Assembly (NCBI GenBank): GCA_002631855.1 | Contig: NTLF01000005.1 | Location: 1 to 64,000, forward strand | Source: Zunongwangia sp. ESRF-bin46 | GTDB taxonomy: Bacteria > Bacteroidota > Bacteroidia > Flavobacteriales > Flavobacteriaceae | DNA length: 64,000 nucleotides | Direction: 5' to 3' | Part shown: in pieces, positions 9,479 to 19,785 of the stretch | Numbering within the stretch: the first letter of the stretch is position 1 | Layout: the number at the start of each line of letters is the position of its first letter | Notes under the pieces: generated by a model | What the model was told of the DNA's origin: nothing | Seen by the model: the letters and a program-made list of their open reading frames with translations, nothing else | The model's database searches: none | Translations under genes and position numbers: made by a program

Positions 9479-11926
9479 GTGTATTACATAGACGTTATTC
9501 TTCCTATTCCCTTAAAGCAAAAGTTTACCTATCAGGTTAACAATGATGAAGCTGCCTTTCTTAAACAAGGAATGCGTGTAGCTGTTCCGTTTGGTAAATC
9601 TAAGGTCTATACTGCAATTGTTTACCAAGTTCATCAAACAGCACCTTCAGGCTATGAAACTAAAGAAATTGATCATATTTTAGATGAAGAACCTGTAATT
9701 ACCAAAACCCAAATAAAACATTGGGAATGGATGGCTTCCTATTATATGTGTACATTGGGTGAAGTAATTCGGGCAGCTTTACCTAGTGCTTTTTTATTAG
9801 AAAGTGAAACGATTATTTCTTTATCAAAAAATGAAATTTCTGAAGAAGAATTAACCGATGAAGAGTTTCTGGTTTTTGAAGCATTACAACATCAATCCTC
9901 ACTTCATATCAATGATGTACGTTCGGTTTTGGATAAAAAAAATGTTGTGGCGGTTCTTGAGAAATTACTTCAGAAAAACATAATACAAGTTCAAGAAGAA
10001 GTCTATGAACAGTATAAACCGAAATTGAAACGGTATGTGAAAATCACTTCAAATTATGCTTCCGAAGAAAACTTAAAAACACTTTTAGAAACCTTATCAA
10101 GAGCACCAAAACAAAAAGAAGTTTTAATGAATTTGTTTATGCTAACGGCTCAAACAAATAAACCTATTAGCGTAAAACAACTTCAAAAACAAAGTGAGAC
10201 TTCTTCATCTGTAATTAAATCGTTGATTGATAAGGAAATTCTGGAGGAATACTACATTAAAAAAGATCGAGTTGAATATTCAGGTGGGGAAGCTTCAGAT
10301 ATAAAAACTTTAAATGAAGCGCAGCAAGTTGCGTTTTCAGAAATAAAAGAAACTTTCAAAACAAAAGATGTCACACTATTGCATGGCGTTACTTCTAGCG
10401 GAAAAACAGAAATTTATGTACGGCTTATTTCCGAAGTGATTAAAAGCGGAAAACAAGTGTTATATATGCTTCCTGAAATTGCATTAACCACACAATTAAT
10501 TACGAGACTGCAAAATTACTTTGGCTCGAAAGTATCAGTATATCATTCAAAATACTCAGTTAATGAACGGGTAGAAGTGTGGAATAACGTCTTACAAGCA
10601 AAGCAAAAAGCACAGATTGTAATTGGCGCACGGTCTTCACTGTTCATGCCCTTTTCTAATTTAGGGTTGATATTAGTCGATGAAGAACACGAGCCATCTT
10701 TTAAGCAATATAATCCTGCACCTCGTTATCAAGCAAGAGATGCAGCCGTAGTTTTGGCAAACCTTCATAAAGCTAAAACATTGATGGGTTCCGCTACACC
10801 TTCTTTGGAAAGCTATTATAATGCATCTAATGATAAATATGGGTTGGTAAACTTAAAAACTCGTTTTGGCAATGTTTTAATGCCCGAGATTGAACTAGTA
10901 GATATAAAGGAAAAAACTAGGAAAAAAAGAATGAAAGGCCATTTTAGTGATCGCCTTTTAGAAGAAATGAATGAGGTTTTAGAACTTGGCGAACAAGTGA
11001 TATTGTTTCAAAACAGGCGAGGCTTTTCGCCCATCGTAGAGTGTACTACCTGTGGTGTTTCACCACAATGCCCTAATTGTGATGTAAGTTTAACGTATCA
11101 TCAATATAAAAACGAGTTGCGATGCCATTACTGCGGATATCATATGGCAATGCAACTTTCCTGTATGGCTTGTGGAAGTGAAACGCTAGATACGAAAGGT
11201 TTCGGTACCGAGCAGATTGAAACCGAATTAAAGGCGCTGTTTCCTAAACATTCCATCGCTAGGATGGATCAAGATACCACTCGCGGAAAAAATGCCTACG
11301 CAAAATTGATTGATAAATTAGAAAATGAAGAAATTGATGTATTGGTAGGAACCCAGATGTTGGCAAAAGGATTAGACTTCCGAAACATTAGTTTAGTAGG
11401 TGTAATGAATGCTGATAACCTTTTGAACTTCCCAGATTTTAGAGCACACGAGCGCAGTTTTCAGTTATTGCAACAAGTTTCGGGTAGGGCAGGCCGTACT
11501 AGTAAAAGAGGTAAGGTTTTAATTCAAAGTTACAATCCGTACCATCAAATTTTACAGCAAGTAAGTACAAATGATTATAAAAGTATGTACGAACAGCAGT
11601 TGGAAGATCGATATCAATACAAATACCCGCCATATTATCGAACGATAAAAATCACTTGTAAAGATCGTAACCTTCAAAAAATGCAAAAGGCTGCCAAATG
11701 GTTTGGGCAAGCATTAGAAAATAAATTGGGTGAGCAAGTGTTAGGACCAGAGCCACCACCTGTAAGTAGGATTAGAAATTTTTATATAAGTAATATTCTA
11801 ATTAAAATCCCGAAGAAACAATCGTTGGAAAAAACAAAACAATATATAAATAGAGTACAGCAGAGTTTTAATTCCATTAAGGAATTTTCCAGCGTTCGGT
11901 TAACAATAGATGTGGATAATTATTAA
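9479..11926 (+). CDS. priA: Primosomal protein N' (replication restart helicase PriA)
   Basis: 815 residues; starts with GTG. N-terminal DNA-binding region (about 1-110), winged-helix region, then the helicase core: Walker A GVTSSGKTEIYVRL near residue 303, DEEH box LVDEEHEPSFKQ near 400, a zinc-binding insertion with eight cysteines (CTTCG...CPNC...CHYCG...CMACG, about 521-565) and C-terminal motifs GTQMLAKGLDF and QVSGRAGR. PriA reloads the replisome at stalled forks. Stop overlaps the convergent LytTR gene by 4 bp. Confidence 0.95.
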   Translation: MYYIDVILPIPLKQKFTYQVNNDEAAFLKQGMRVAVPFGKSKVYTAIVYQVHQTAPSGYETKEIDHILDEEPVITKTQIKHWEWMASYYMCTLGEVIRAALPSAFLLESETIISLSKNEISEEELTDEEFLVFEALQHQSSLHINDVRSVLDKKNVVAVLEKLLQKNIIQVQEEVYEQYKPKLKRYVKITSNYASEENLKTLLETLSRAPKQKEVLMNLFMLTAQTNKPISVKQLQKQSETSSSVIKSLIDKEILEEYYIKKDRVEYSGGEASDIKTLNEAQQVAFSEIKETFKTKDVTLLHGVTSSGKTEIYVRLISEVIKSGKQVLYMLPEIALTTQLITRLQNYFGSKVSVYHSKYSVNERVEVWNNVLQAKQKAQIVIGARSSLFMPFSNLGLILVDEEHEPSFKQYNPAPRYQARDAAVVLANLHKAKTLMGSATPSLESYYNASNDKYGLVNLKTRFGNVLMPEIELVDIKEKTRKKRMKGHFSDRLLEEMNEVLELGEQVILFQNRRGFSPIVECTTCGVSPQCPNCDVSLTYHQYKNELRCHYCGYHMAMQLSCMACGSETLDTKGFGTEQIETELKALFPKHSIARMDQDTTRGKNAYAKLIDKLENEEIDVLVGTQMLAKGLDFRNISLVGVMNADNLLNFPDFRAHERSFQLLQQVSGRAGRTSKRGKVLIQSYNPYHQILQQVSTNDYKSMYEQQLEDRYQYKYPPYYRTIKITCKDRNLQKMQKAAKWFGQALENKLGEQVLGPEPPPVSRIRNFYISNILIKIPKKQSLEKTKQYINRVQQSFNSIKEFSSVRLTIDVDNY

Positions 11927-12636
11927 GATTTCATAGAAGCTGAAAGTGCTTCAACTAAATCAGACTTTCTATTTCGGCTAAGAGGAAGTTGTTGGTTGTC
12001 AAGCTCGATTACCTTACTGTTATAGCGTTCTACCTTGTCTAGGTTTACAATGTACGATTTATGTATGCGCATAAAACGATCATCTGGTAATAATGCTTCA
12101 AAAGCTTTCATAGTAGATAGTACCACTAAAGCATCGTGTTCTGTAACAAGCTTTACATAATCACCTAATGCTTCTATATAACGTAATTCATTAAGGAATA
12201 CCTTACGTTTTTTAAGGTTACTTTTTACGAAAATAAAATCTTCATCATCAAAACCATCATCGTTTTTAAGCTTGTAATTGGTAATTGCCTTATGTACTGC
12301 ATTTAAAAACCGCTCTTTAGAAATAGGCTTTCGTAAATAATCTATCGCATCATAATCAAAAGCTTTAAAAGCGTACTTTGTTTTACCGGTAACGAAAATA
12401 ATTTGTGGCTTTTTGGTAAGATCATCTAATAAATCGAAACCAGAAAGAATAGGCATTTCAATATCTAAAAAGATAAGGTCAATATCGGTAGTAGCTAGTC
12501 CCATTTTTGCTTCAATAGCATTGTTATACTCAGCTACAAGGTCTAATGAAGGGTGGTTTTCTATTAGTTTTACTATAGAAAGGCGTTGTAATGTAGAGTC
12601 ATCTACAATGACACATTTTAATATTGGCTTGTCCAC
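11923..12636 (-). CDS. LytTR-family response regulator
   Basis: 237 residues. Receiver domain (about 7-125) with VIVDDS acidic pocket, phosphoacceptor Asp in IFLDIEMP, FVTG switch Thr and the DYLRKPI lysine. A LytTR DNA-binding domain follows (about 140-232) with FIFVKSNLKKRKV, EALGDYVKLV and HKSYIVNL. The usual 5-TM or LytS-type histidine kinase partner is not adjacent. Transcribed towards priA. Target genes unknown. Confidence 0.9.
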   Translation of the reverse strand: MDKPILKCVIVDDSTLQRLSIVKLIENHPSLDLVAEYNNAIEAKMGLATTDIDLIFLDIEMPILSGFDLLDDLTKKPQIIFVTGKTKYAFKAFDYDAIDYLRKPISKERFLNAVHKAITNYKLKNDDGFDDEDFIFVKSNLKKRKVFLNELRYIEALGDYVKLVTEHDALVVLSTMKAFEALLPDDRFMRIHKSYIVNLDKVERYNSKVIELDNQQLPLSRNRKSDLVEALSASMKS

Positions 12637-12787
12637 AAGGTAAAAGTTAGATAGTTTAGTACAACAATTATACTCAAAATATCGATGAAAGGCAAGTTTT
12701 TTTAACTTTTGTCGTAAATAAATGAGGTTTATCTTACGGGGTAAGAATTTTCTTATTTATGTTTTTTGTATTGTTTTAAAAAAGATG

Positions 12788-12818
12788 TTTGAAAATTATA
12801 AATAAAACATTATTTTTG
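12788..12818 (+). promoter_or_regulatory. Promoter of the rpsF-rpsR-rplI operon
   Basis: TTTG at 12788-12791, exactly 19 bases, then TATTTTTG at 12811-12818: a full match to the Bacteroidota promoter. Transcription should begin about 12825, leaving a leader near 45 bases. The leader contains a small dyad, GCTCTTGGCAAGAGGC, which might be an autoregulatory site, but I cannot show that. Confidence 0.75.
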
Positions 12819-12871
12819 CACGCTCTTGGCAAGAGGCTAAGAGTTAATATTATTAATTTTATTCGATTTTT

Positions 12872-13219
12872 ATGAATCATTACGAAACTGTTTTCATCTT
12901 AAATCCCGTTTTATCTGAAGAGCAGATAAAGGAAACAGTAAAGAAATACGAAGATATTCTTGTTTCTAAAGGTGCTAAGATGATATCCAAAGAAGATTGG
13001 GGGCTTAAAAAATTAGCCTACGCAATCCAACACAAAAAAAGTGGTTTTTACCATTTATTTGAATTCACTGCACCTGGCGAATCAATAAACGCTATGGAAG
13101 TAGAGTTTAGAAGGGACGAACGTATTATGCGTTACCTTACCGTTAAACTTGACAAGCACGCAATTGCTTGGGCAGAGAAAAGACGTAACCGAAACAATAA
13201 ACAAAAAGCAAAAGCATAA
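12872..13219 (+). CDS. rpsF: 30S ribosomal protein S6
   Basis: 115 residues beginning MNHYETVFIL, the standard S6 opening, with KKLAYAIQHKKSGFYHLFEF and the RRDERIMRYLTVKLD strand. S6 binds with S18 to the 30S platform. First gene of the S6-S18-L9 operon; as is usual in Bacteroidota there is no ssb between S6 and S18. The 3-bp gap to rpsR supports co-translation. Confidence 0.97.
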   Translation: MNHYETVFILNPVLSEEQIKETVKKYEDILVSKGAKMISKEDWGLKKLAYAIQHKKSGFYHLFEFTAPGESINAMEVEFRRDERIMRYLTVKLDKHAIAWAEKRRNRNNKQKAKA

Positions 13220-13222
13220 GGT

Positions 13223-13519
13223 ATGGCATCGATTCAAGAACAAGCAAAAGGAAAAAAAGACGGAGAGATCAGATACCTGACCCCGCTTAATATAGAAACT
13301 ACAAAAGCTAAGAAGTACTGTCGTTTTCAACGATCTGGAATTAAGTACATAGATTATAAAGATCCAGACTTTTTATTAAGCTTTGTAAACGAACAAGGTA
13401 AATTGTTACCTCGCAGATTAACAGGAACATCATTAAAGTACCAACGTAAAGTTGCCGTAGCTGTAAAAAGAGCTCGTCACCTAGCGTTGATGCCATATGT
13501 AACCGATTTATACAAATAA
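13223..13519 (+). CDS. rpsR: 30S ribosomal protein S18
   Basis: 98 residues. The conserved S18 core is present: [49 protein letters not shown]. The usual zinc-binding cysteines of some S18 forms are reduced to one Cys (C-minus type). It lies between rpsF and rplI with 3- and 15-bp gaps. Confidence 0.97.
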   Translation: MASIQEQAKGKKDGEIRYLTPLNIETTKAKKYCRFQRSGIKYIDYKDPDFLLSFVNEQGKLLPRRLTGTSLKYQRKVAVAVKRARHLALMPYVTDLYK

Positions 13520-13534
13520 AAACCAGATAGTATT

Positions 13535-13990
13535 ATGGAACTTATATTAAAACAAGACGTTGACAATCTGGGATTTACAGATGATGTTGTATCTGTAAAA
13601 AACGGATATGGTAGAAATTACTTAATTCCTCACGGATACGCTACATTGGCTACTCCTTCTGCTAAAAAAGCACTAGAGGAAAAGTTAAAGCAGCAAGCTT
13701 ACAAAGAGCGTAAAGTTATTGAAGAAGCTCAAAAAGAAGCTGATAAACTTGGTGAAATTTTAGAGTTGAAAATCACTGCTAAAACTGGTGAAAAGGATAA
13801 ATTGTTTGGTTCTGTTACCAATGCAAACCTTGCTGAAGCTTTAGAAAAAGAAAATGTATCTATTGATAAAAAGTACATTTCTATTGCCGGTGGTGCTATT
13901 AAGCGTACTGGACAATACGAAGCTACAATCCGTTTCCACAGAGATGTGATCGAAACGTTCACGTTTGACGTAGTAGCAGAAAACCAGTAA
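13535..13990 (+). CDS. rplI: 50S ribosomal protein L9
   Basis: 151 residues: the L9 N-terminal domain MELILKQDVDNLGFTDDVVSVKNGYGRNYLIP, then the long connecting helix (about 42-75) and the C-terminal RNA-binding domain (KLFGSVTNANLAEAL). L9 sits at the base of the L1 stalk. Last gene of the operon; an intrinsic terminator follows. Confidence 0.97.
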   Translation: MELILKQDVDNLGFTDDVVSVKNGYGRNYLIPHGYATLATPSAKKALEEKLKQQAYKERKVIEEAQKEADKLGEILELKITAKTGEKDKLFGSVTNANLAEALEKENVSIDKKYISIAGGAIKRTGQYEATIRFHRDVIETFTFDVVAENQ

Positions 13991-14011
13991 TTTTTATACT
14001 GAAATAATATA

Positions 14012-14052
14012 GAAAAGCCTTCTTCATTTATTTGAAGAAGGTTTTCTTTTTA
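14012..14052 (+). terminator. Terminator of the rpsF operon
   Basis: Long hairpin with GAAAAGCCTTCTTCA against TTGAAGAAGGTTTTC, short AT loop, followed by CTTTTT. A strong intrinsic terminator. Confidence 0.85.
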
Positions 14053-14065
14053 AATTGAAGTTGTT

Positions 14066-14098
14066 CCTGTCTACCGAACAGACAGGTCGAAATGACGA
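14066..14098. repeat. REP-like intergenic palindrome
   Basis: CCTGTCT, a short loop and AGACAGG, followed by TCGAAATGACG. Palindromes with this flank resemble short dispersed repeats in flavobacterial intergenic regions. It lies between the rplI terminator and the next gene. Only one clear full copy is in the window. Confidence 0.45.
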
Positions 14099-14116
14099 TA
14101 TTAAAATTTATTCACA

Positions 14117-14596
14117 ATGAAATACGCACGACTTACAAAAGAGCAATTTGAAGAACTGCACACCGAGTTTATTAACTTTTTGGCAACACAGTCTATTACT
14201 GCTGATGAATGGAAGGATATAAAAATAAATAAACCCAACATAGCTGAAGAAGAACTTGATATATTTAGTGACTTGGTATGGGAAGGAGTATTGCAAAAAG
14301 CGGAGTATTTAGAAAATATGGCGCCACAGCAAATGTTCCTTTTTAAAATTGAAGCAGAGCAAATGAAGCTTATCTCGGTAAAAGTGATGGACAAAACTAA
14401 AAACATTACTACAGCTGAAGGGTACGCTTGGTTACAAGAAAACTTTATGACCGATGATGTTGAGTTTTACACTGCTAACAAACAATTTTCAAACGACAGG
14501 AGTGGTGATATTTTTAAATTGATAGAGAAAGGCGCCATCATTACAAAAGGAGAGTTGTATCGCTTTTTTGAAGATATTTTAGATAAAATATCATAA
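14117..14596 (+). CDS. DUF6495-like protein, flavobacterial
   Basis: 159-residue soluble protein with no signal peptide or membrane segment, rich in helices and acidic residues. The opening MKYARLTKEQFEELHTEF and the phrase NFLATQSITADEWKDIK agree with what I recall of DUF6495, a family confined to flavobacteria. No function is known. It is a single gene between the rplI terminator and the convergent ABC permease gene. Confidence 0.6.
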   Translation: MKYARLTKEQFEELHTEFINFLATQSITADEWKDIKINKPNIAEEELDIFSDLVWEGVLQKAEYLENMAPQQMFLFKIEAEQMKLISVKVMDKTKNITTAEGYAWLQENFMTDDVEFYTANKQFSNDRSGDIFKLIEKGAIITKGELYRFFEDILDKIS

Positions 14597-14672
14597 TTTT
14601 TTAAGTAATGGTGACTGAGTGATTCCAATGGTAACCGGAATTGTATCGAAGTTTCTATTAACCACTAACTGC

Positions 14673-15914
14673 CTACTCATACCGTAAACTTTCAATAGGA
14701 TCTAATTTTGCTGCTTTAGTTGCTGGGTATGAACCTGCTATTACAGCTACTAAGAAGGTAATTATAGTGGCCCACATTATAGCTGTCCAAGGTAATGAAA
14801 AATCAAAGTCGAATGCTTTGGCAAATACAAAACCGGTAAGGACACCTAAAAGAATACCAAGAACACTCCCAAATTGGCCAATAACAATCGTTTCCATAAA
14901 AAACTGGGTAGAAATAGTGGATCGCTTTGCGCCTAAGGCTTTTCTAACACCAATTTCCCGTGTTCGTTCGGTTACTGAAACCAACATAATATTCATTAGG
15001 GCTATAGAAGAACCTAAAATAGTAATGATACTTATAATCCAGGCTGCAGTTCGCATTATAAAGCCTAGTTCAGCTATTTGATTAATTAAATCATCACTTC
15101 GAAGAATACCAAAATTATTTTCCTCTACAGGGTTTAAACCTCTAATATTTCTGAAAGTAATAATAGCTTCATCTTGTGCGCTCTGCATAATTTCCTTGTC
15201 ATCCACCCGAATACTTATGTTGTAATTAATATTCGCTTGTGTAAAAATACCACGTGCCACTTGTATAGGGATTAATACCTTGAGATCTTGATTGTTTCCG
15301 AAAGTTGAACCTTTGGACTCTAAAATTCCTATCACCTTAAATTTTACACCGCGAATGCTTACGGTTTTGTTTAACGGGTTTTCACCTTCAAATAAATTTT
15401 TCAAGAAATCAGACCCTAATAAACATACTTTATTGTTATTCTGAATATCAAAAAACGTAAAATTTCTACCTTGATCTACTTCTGTACCGGTATTTAATAG
15501 ATAATGCTCATTAACGCCGTACACCTGTACTTCAGGATCGGTCTTCTCACTTTCATATTTTACTTCTGCAGCTCCAGTGCCTCTAAATGAAACAGCAGTT
15601 TGCGTTAAAGGATGATTATACTTGTCTTCAAATTCCCGAACATCATTGTAGCTAATTATTGGGTTTATCTTTTTCCGTTCCCCACCACGCTGACTTTGCA
15701 CTTCCAATTCATAGCGTTGCACATTAAACGTATTGGCTCCCATGGAAGCAAAATTATCTGAAATAGTGTTTTCAAGCACCTTAACAGCGCTTAGAATACC
15801 TACCAAAGCCCAAATACCAATGGCAATAATAACAACGGTAAGAATGGTCCGTAGCAGTTGACTTTTAATAGAATCCAACGCAATTCGGACATTTTCGCGA
15901 AACAATGAAAACAT
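14673..15914 (-). CDS. MacB/FtsX-type ABC transporter permease
   Basis: 413 residues: an N-terminal transmembrane segment (about 17-40), a large periplasmic MacB-PCD domain (about 45-275) and three C-terminal transmembrane segments. The FtsX motif VSVTERTREIGVRKALGAKR lies between segments 2 and 3. Such permeases work with an ATPase and often an HlyD-like adaptor in mechanotransmission export of peptides, lipoproteins or drugs. Neither partner gene is adjacent, so the ATPase must be encoded elsewhere. Confidence 0.88.
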   Translation of the reverse strand: MFSLFRENVRIALDSIKSQLLRTILTVVIIAIGIWALVGILSAVKVLENTISDNFASMGANTFNVQRYELEVQSQRGGERKKINPIISYNDVREFEDKYNHPLTQTAVSFRGTGAAEVKYESEKTDPEVQVYGVNEHYLLNTGTEVDQGRNFTFFDIQNNNKVCLLGSDFLKNLFEGENPLNKTVSIRGVKFKVIGILESKGSTFGNNQDLKVLIPIQVARGIFTQANINYNISIRVDDKEIMQSAQDEAIITFRNIRGLNPVEENNFGILRSDDLINQIAELGFIMRTAAWIISIITILGSSIALMNIMLVSVTERTREIGVRKALGAKRSTISTQFFMETIVIGQFGSVLGILLGVLTGFVFAKAFDFDFSLPWTAIMWATIITFLVAVIAGSYPATKAAKLDPIESLRYE

Positions 15915-16036
15915 AGTTACAAATTAAGGTTACCCATTAGACTAATAACAGTCGTTAAAGTTACAAGTTAGCTAATAATTTAAGATATTTGCAACTCGAA
16001 ATTATAAATTGAACCTTACATTTTAAACCATACAAC

Positions 16037-17407
16037 GTGGCTCAAAAACCATCTATACCCAAAGGAACTCGCGATTTTTCACCTGCTGAAGTAGTAAAGC
16101 GCAACTATATTATGAATACGATAAAAAGTTGTTTCACTACCTATGGTTTTCAACCTATTGAAACACCCTCGTTTGAAAATAGCGATACGCTAATGGGAAA
16201 ATATGGTGATGAAGGTGATCGTTTGATTTTTAAAATTTTGAATAGTGGTGATTTTCTTCGGAAAGTGGACGATACATTATATTCTGAAAAAGATAGTGGT
16301 AAATTAACCCCTAAAATTTCAGAAAAAGCGCTGCGATATGATCTTACAGTTCCATTTGCTCGTTACGTAGTACAACACCAAAACGAAATTGATTTTCCGT
16401 TTAAACGCTATCAAATTCAGCCGGTTTGGCGAGCGGATAGACCCCAAAAAGGACGTTTTAGAGAGTTTTTTCAATGTGATGCCGATGTTGTGGGAAGTAA
16501 ATCGCTGTGGCAAGAGGTGGAATTTGTACAACTTTATGATGCTGTGTTCAACAAATTGAACTTGGATGGAGTTACTATTAAAATGAACAACCGTAAAGTA
16601 TTGAGCGGTATTGCGGAAGTTATTGGAGAAGCTGATAAATTGATTGATTTTACAGTAGCCTTAGACAAGTTAGACAAAATAGGGGAGGATGGTGTTAAAA
16701 AAGAAATGCTCGAAAAAGGTATTTCTGAAGACGCTATTAAAAAAATTCAACCATTATTTTCAGTAGATATTAGTGTTTCAGAAAAAATGGATATGCTTTA
16801 TGAGTTATTAAAAAATTCAGAAGTAGGAATTAAAGGCCTTAATGAAATTAATTTTATTTTAAATAGCGTAGATATCTTAGGCTTACAAACCGCAACCCTG
16901 GAAATTGATGTAACCTTAGCTCGCGGCTTAAACTACTACACGGGAGCTATTTTTGAAGTCGCTGCCCCCGAACAAGTAAAGATGGGAAGCATTGGCGGCG
17001 GTGGTCGTTATGATGACTTAACTGGTATTTTCGGACTCAAGAATATGAGCGGGGTAGGTATTTCGTTTGGACTGGATCGAATCTACTTAGTGTTAGAAGA
17101 GTTAGGTTTATTTCCTGAAACGGTTTCTGCCAACACCAAAGTATTGTTTATCAATTTTGGTGAAGAAGAAGCACTATATGCTATGAAAGCTATTTCAAAG
17201 CTTCGTAAAGAAGGAATTACTGCCGAATTATACCCAGATGCTACAAAAATGGGAAAACAAATGGGCTACGCCGATAAGCGCAATATACCCTATACCGTTT
17301 TGGCTGGCGGAAACGAAATGCAAGCAGAAACGTATACACTCAAACATATGAAAAGCGGAGACCAAGACTCGGTTTCATTTACGGAGTTACGGGCTAAGTT
17401 GATGTAA
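16037..17407 (+). CDS. hisS: Histidyl-tRNA synthetase
   Basis: 456 residues from a GTG start. Class II synthetase motifs are visible: KGTRDF opening, motif 2 [19 protein letters not shown] (about 135-153), histidine motif [15 protein letters not shown] and motif 3 [11 protein letters not shown] ... [10 protein letters not shown], then an anticodon-binding domain (about 370-456). Charges tRNA-His with histidine. A degenerate promoter-like GATATTTG lies about 50 bp upstream. A small membrane-anchored protein gene follows after 40 bp. Confidence 0.95.
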   Translation: MAQKPSIPKGTRDFSPAEVVKRNYIMNTIKSCFTTYGFQPIETPSFENSDTLMGKYGDEGDRLIFKILNSGDFLRKVDDTLYSEKDSGKLTPKISEKALRYDLTVPFARYVVQHQNEIDFPFKRYQIQPVWRADRPQKGRFREFFQCDADVVGSKSLWQEVEFVQLYDAVFNKLNLDGVTIKMNNRKVLSGIAEVIGEADKLIDFTVALDKLDKIGEDGVKKEMLEKGISEDAIKKIQPLFSVDISVSEKMDMLYELLKNSEVGIKGLNEINFILNSVDILGLQTATLEIDVTLARGLNYYTGAIFEVAAPEQVKMGSIGGGGRYDDLTGIFGLKNMSGVGISFGLDRIYLVLEELGLFPETVSANTKVLFINFGEEEALYAMKAISKLRKEGITAELYPDATKMGKQMGYADKRNIPYTVLAGGNEMQAETYTLKHMKSGDQDSVSFTELRAKLM

Positions 17408-17447
17408 AATAACTTGTCAACTTTTGATAACCCAGAAATTAAAGCAA

Positions 17448-18017
17448 ATGAAAAAGAAAACTAAAATCACCTTTTTATTTGTGGTCTTGGGAATTATTGT
17501 AATAGCTTTAATTGGATACAGGTATTGGTATAGTAAAGAGGCCTTGAGCGCCTTAAAACACCAACCTGATGTAGCACTTATAAAACAAACAGAAAAAAAC
17601 GTTTCAGTAATACCGACACCTGAATTTCCATATAGTTATGCTTTAATGCAAGAAGGAGTTATACAGCATTTAGACAGAAACTATACGTATGATGTAATCC
17701 CCGATGCATTGGAAGGAGGTGTTTTATTTCAAGGTATACACAGGCCCCCTAAAGGAACTAGCTTAAAAATCCAAGCTAATGAAGCCATAGAAGTATATTT
17801 CTTCTTTCACTATAAAGTTGATGGAGGGTATTCAGAAATATTTCCAAATTTAGATGGTTGGAAAAAGCTTAACATTGCCCCTCAGTACGATATTCATAAC
17901 GGTGACCATGGTTTAAAGATGATTATGTATAAAAAGGTATTAAAAAAAGGTTCTTATGTTATTCCACCTACAACAAAAGATAAGGCTTGTTTTAGTATTG
18001 TTTTTAAAAACCGGTAA
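17448..18017 (+). CDS. Membrane-anchored protein of unknown function
   Basis: 189 residues from ATG 17448; the eight upstream codons open with TTG and lack conservation signs. One N-terminal hydrophobic segment (about 8-26) anchors a periplasmic domain of about 160 residues without cysteine clusters or known motifs. It contains Gly- and aromatic-rich strands (YFFFHYKVDGGYSEIFPNLD) suggestive of a beta-sandwich. Forty bases downstream of hisS and possibly co-transcribed. Family not recognised. Confidence 0.6.
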   Translation: MKKKTKITFLFVVLGIIVIALIGYRYWYSKEALSALKHQPDVALIKQTEKNVSVIPTPEFPYSYALMQEGVIQHLDRNYTYDVIPDALEGGVLFQGIHRPPKGTSLKIQANEAIEVYFFFHYKVDGGYSEIFPNLDGWKKLNIAPQYDIHNGDHGLKMIMYKKVLKKGSYVIPPTTKDKACFSIVFKNR

Positions 18018-18066
18018 TAAAAGTATACTAAGTAGCTCTTAATTATATAAAAATACACCTTAACCG

Positions 18067-19029
18067 TTATAATTTAAACTCCGCCCAAAGCGGATAGTGG
18101 TCTGACATCATAAAGGAAAGGCGTTGTTTTGTCAAATTTCTATTGGTTAAAGCGGTAGGAAGAAAATCAAAATGACCGCCAGTTTTAAATTGTAAACTTA
18201 AATTTGGCACGTGTTGGTTATCCATAAACCAAGCTATTTGATCATAATATTTGGTTTCATTGAAGATTGATCGTGTAACTATTTCGTTTTGTAGAGCAGG
18301 GGGAACGTACAACCCTTCTTCTAAAAAAGTTTTGTTTAATAAATCCCCACGTTCATCAATATTAAAATCACCAAGTGTTATTAAGTTTTGGTGATACGCA
18401 TTTATATCACCGGCCCAATCAGCAAGCCATTTAGCAATCCATTTAAGTTCGGAAATTCGATCGCTGGATTTTTTACCATACTTTATATGAAGTGTAACCA
18501 AGATAAACGTTTGGTCACAAGATTTAAAACTTACGGCATAAGGCGTTCGTACAAATTGATTTTCTAAAGCATTGTTGTCTATTCCACTGGACCATTCTTT
18601 TGGCACGACCAATTCACAGGCCAATCCGGAAAGATTTACCCTTCGGGTGTCAAAAATATATGCCATCCGTTCTCCATTTCCAGCACTGCCTTTTGTAACA
18701 TCTGTTAATATGAGAGACCAGTTGTTTCCTAACAGTTTTAAAGTATCCCGCAACGCACGAATATTGCTCTTTACCTCTTGTATGGCAATCACATCAAACC
18801 GGCTTATAATTTCGGCTATACAAACAATACTTTGTAAATCTCTTTTGGGTGAATCATCACCATTAGACATCCATTTTCGGGTAAGGTCTCCAAAAGCTCT
18901 AATATTCCAAGTGGCTATCAAGAGGTTTCTGTCCAATGCCTTTGCAGGTATTTTTGTTGACAAATCGGCGCGCAATAATGCAAGATTATCCGAAACTGAA
19001 GCGGGTAAAGCATCTAAAATAGAATCCAT
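18067..19029 (-). CDS. Endonuclease/exonuclease/phosphatase family protein
   Basis: 320 residues with all EEP-fold catalytic motifs: TWNIRAFGD near 40, the metal-binding Glu in AIQEVKSN, LHIKYGKKSSD, LGDFNIDERGD (catalytic Asp-Asn) and the terminal SDHYPLWAEF. The family cleaves phosphodiesters in DNA/RNA or phosphoesters in inositol or sphingolipids. No signal peptide is seen, so a cytoplasmic nuclease-like enzyme is more likely. Alone on its strand between two gaps of about 50 and 100 bp. Confidence 0.85.
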   Translation of the reverse strand: MDSILDALPASVSDNLALLRADLSTKIPAKALDRNLLIATWNIRAFGDLTRKWMSNGDDSPKRDLQSIVCIAEIISRFDVIAIQEVKSNIRALRDTLKLLGNNWSLILTDVTKGSAGNGERMAYIFDTRRVNLSGLACELVVPKEWSSGIDNNALENQFVRTPYAVSFKSCDQTFILVTLHIKYGKKSSDRISELKWIAKWLADWAGDINAYHQNLITLGDFNIDERGDLLNKTFLEEGLYVPPALQNEIVTRSIFNETKYYDQIAWFMDNQHVPNLSLQFKTGGHFDFLPTALTNRNLTKQRLSFMMSDHYPLWAEFKL

Positions 19030-19125
19030 AACAAAGAATTATAGGTTATGGGGAGTCATTAAAGATACTTAATTTTTCTTTTGTTATAATAGTTAGCTTT
19101 AGCTCTTTTTTATTAAACGTATTAT

Positions 19126-19785
19126 TTACGTAAAATACTGCTGTACAGTCTTGTAAGGAATATCTTCAAAATTAGAAACCACCACATCAGCTTTTGAATA
19201 ATCTTGATTTTTAGAGTGTAAACTATCATAACCTACACAAAAAATGCCTGCACCTTTTGCAGCGGCTATTCCGTTGGTGGAATCTTCAATTACCATACAT
19301 TCATCCTTGGCATGTCCCGATGCCTCTGCCGCTTTTATAAAAATTTCAGGATGTGGTTTAGAAGCTTTTAAATCGGCGCCACTTAATTTAGCCGTAAAGT
19401 ATTGATTTAAATCAAATCGCTCGAAAATACGATTGATATTTGGCATCGAAGCGGAGGAAGCTAAAACCAACGTAAGACCATTATTATAATAATCTTTAAT
19501 TAAGGGCAGTACACCGTCTAAAAGATCAAGACTACTATCAGTAGCAAATAAATGCTTGAAATGCTTGCGTTTGGTACTCACTAATGTTTCAGGCGCTTCT
19601 GAAAGGGAAAAACGAGAACATAAATCTTTACAGATATTAATGGTAGATTGGCCGGTATAGGCTTCGTACATTTCTTCGGAAACATCAATGTTCATATCCT
19701 TGAACATACTAAAATAGGCTTTTTTGTGTAAGGGTTCTGTATTAACAATTACCCCATCCATATCGAACAAAACAGCTTTAAGCAT
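19126..19785 (-). CDS. HAD-superfamily phosphatase, beta-phosphoglucomutase-like
   Basis: 219 residues with HAD motif I FDMDGVIVNTEPLH (nucleophile and acid/base Asp), a helical cap domain (about 15-80), motif II ASSAS, motif III Lys in KASKPHPEIF and motif IV VIEDSTNGIAAAKGAG. Similar proteins dephosphorylate sugar phosphates or act as beta-phosphoglucomutase. The substrate cannot be fixed from sequence. Monocistronic as far as visible. Confidence 0.87.
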   Translation of the reverse strand: MLKAVLFDMDGVIVNTEPLHKKAYFSMFKDMNIDVSEEMYEAYTGQSTINICKDLCSRFSLSEAPETLVSTKRKHFKHLFATDSSLDLLDGVLPLIKDYYNNGLTLVLASSASMPNINRIFERFDLNQYFTAKLSGADLKASKPHPEIFIKAAEASGHAKDECMVIEDSTNGIAAAKGAGIFCVGYDSLHSKNQDYSKADVVVSNFEDIPYKTVQQYFT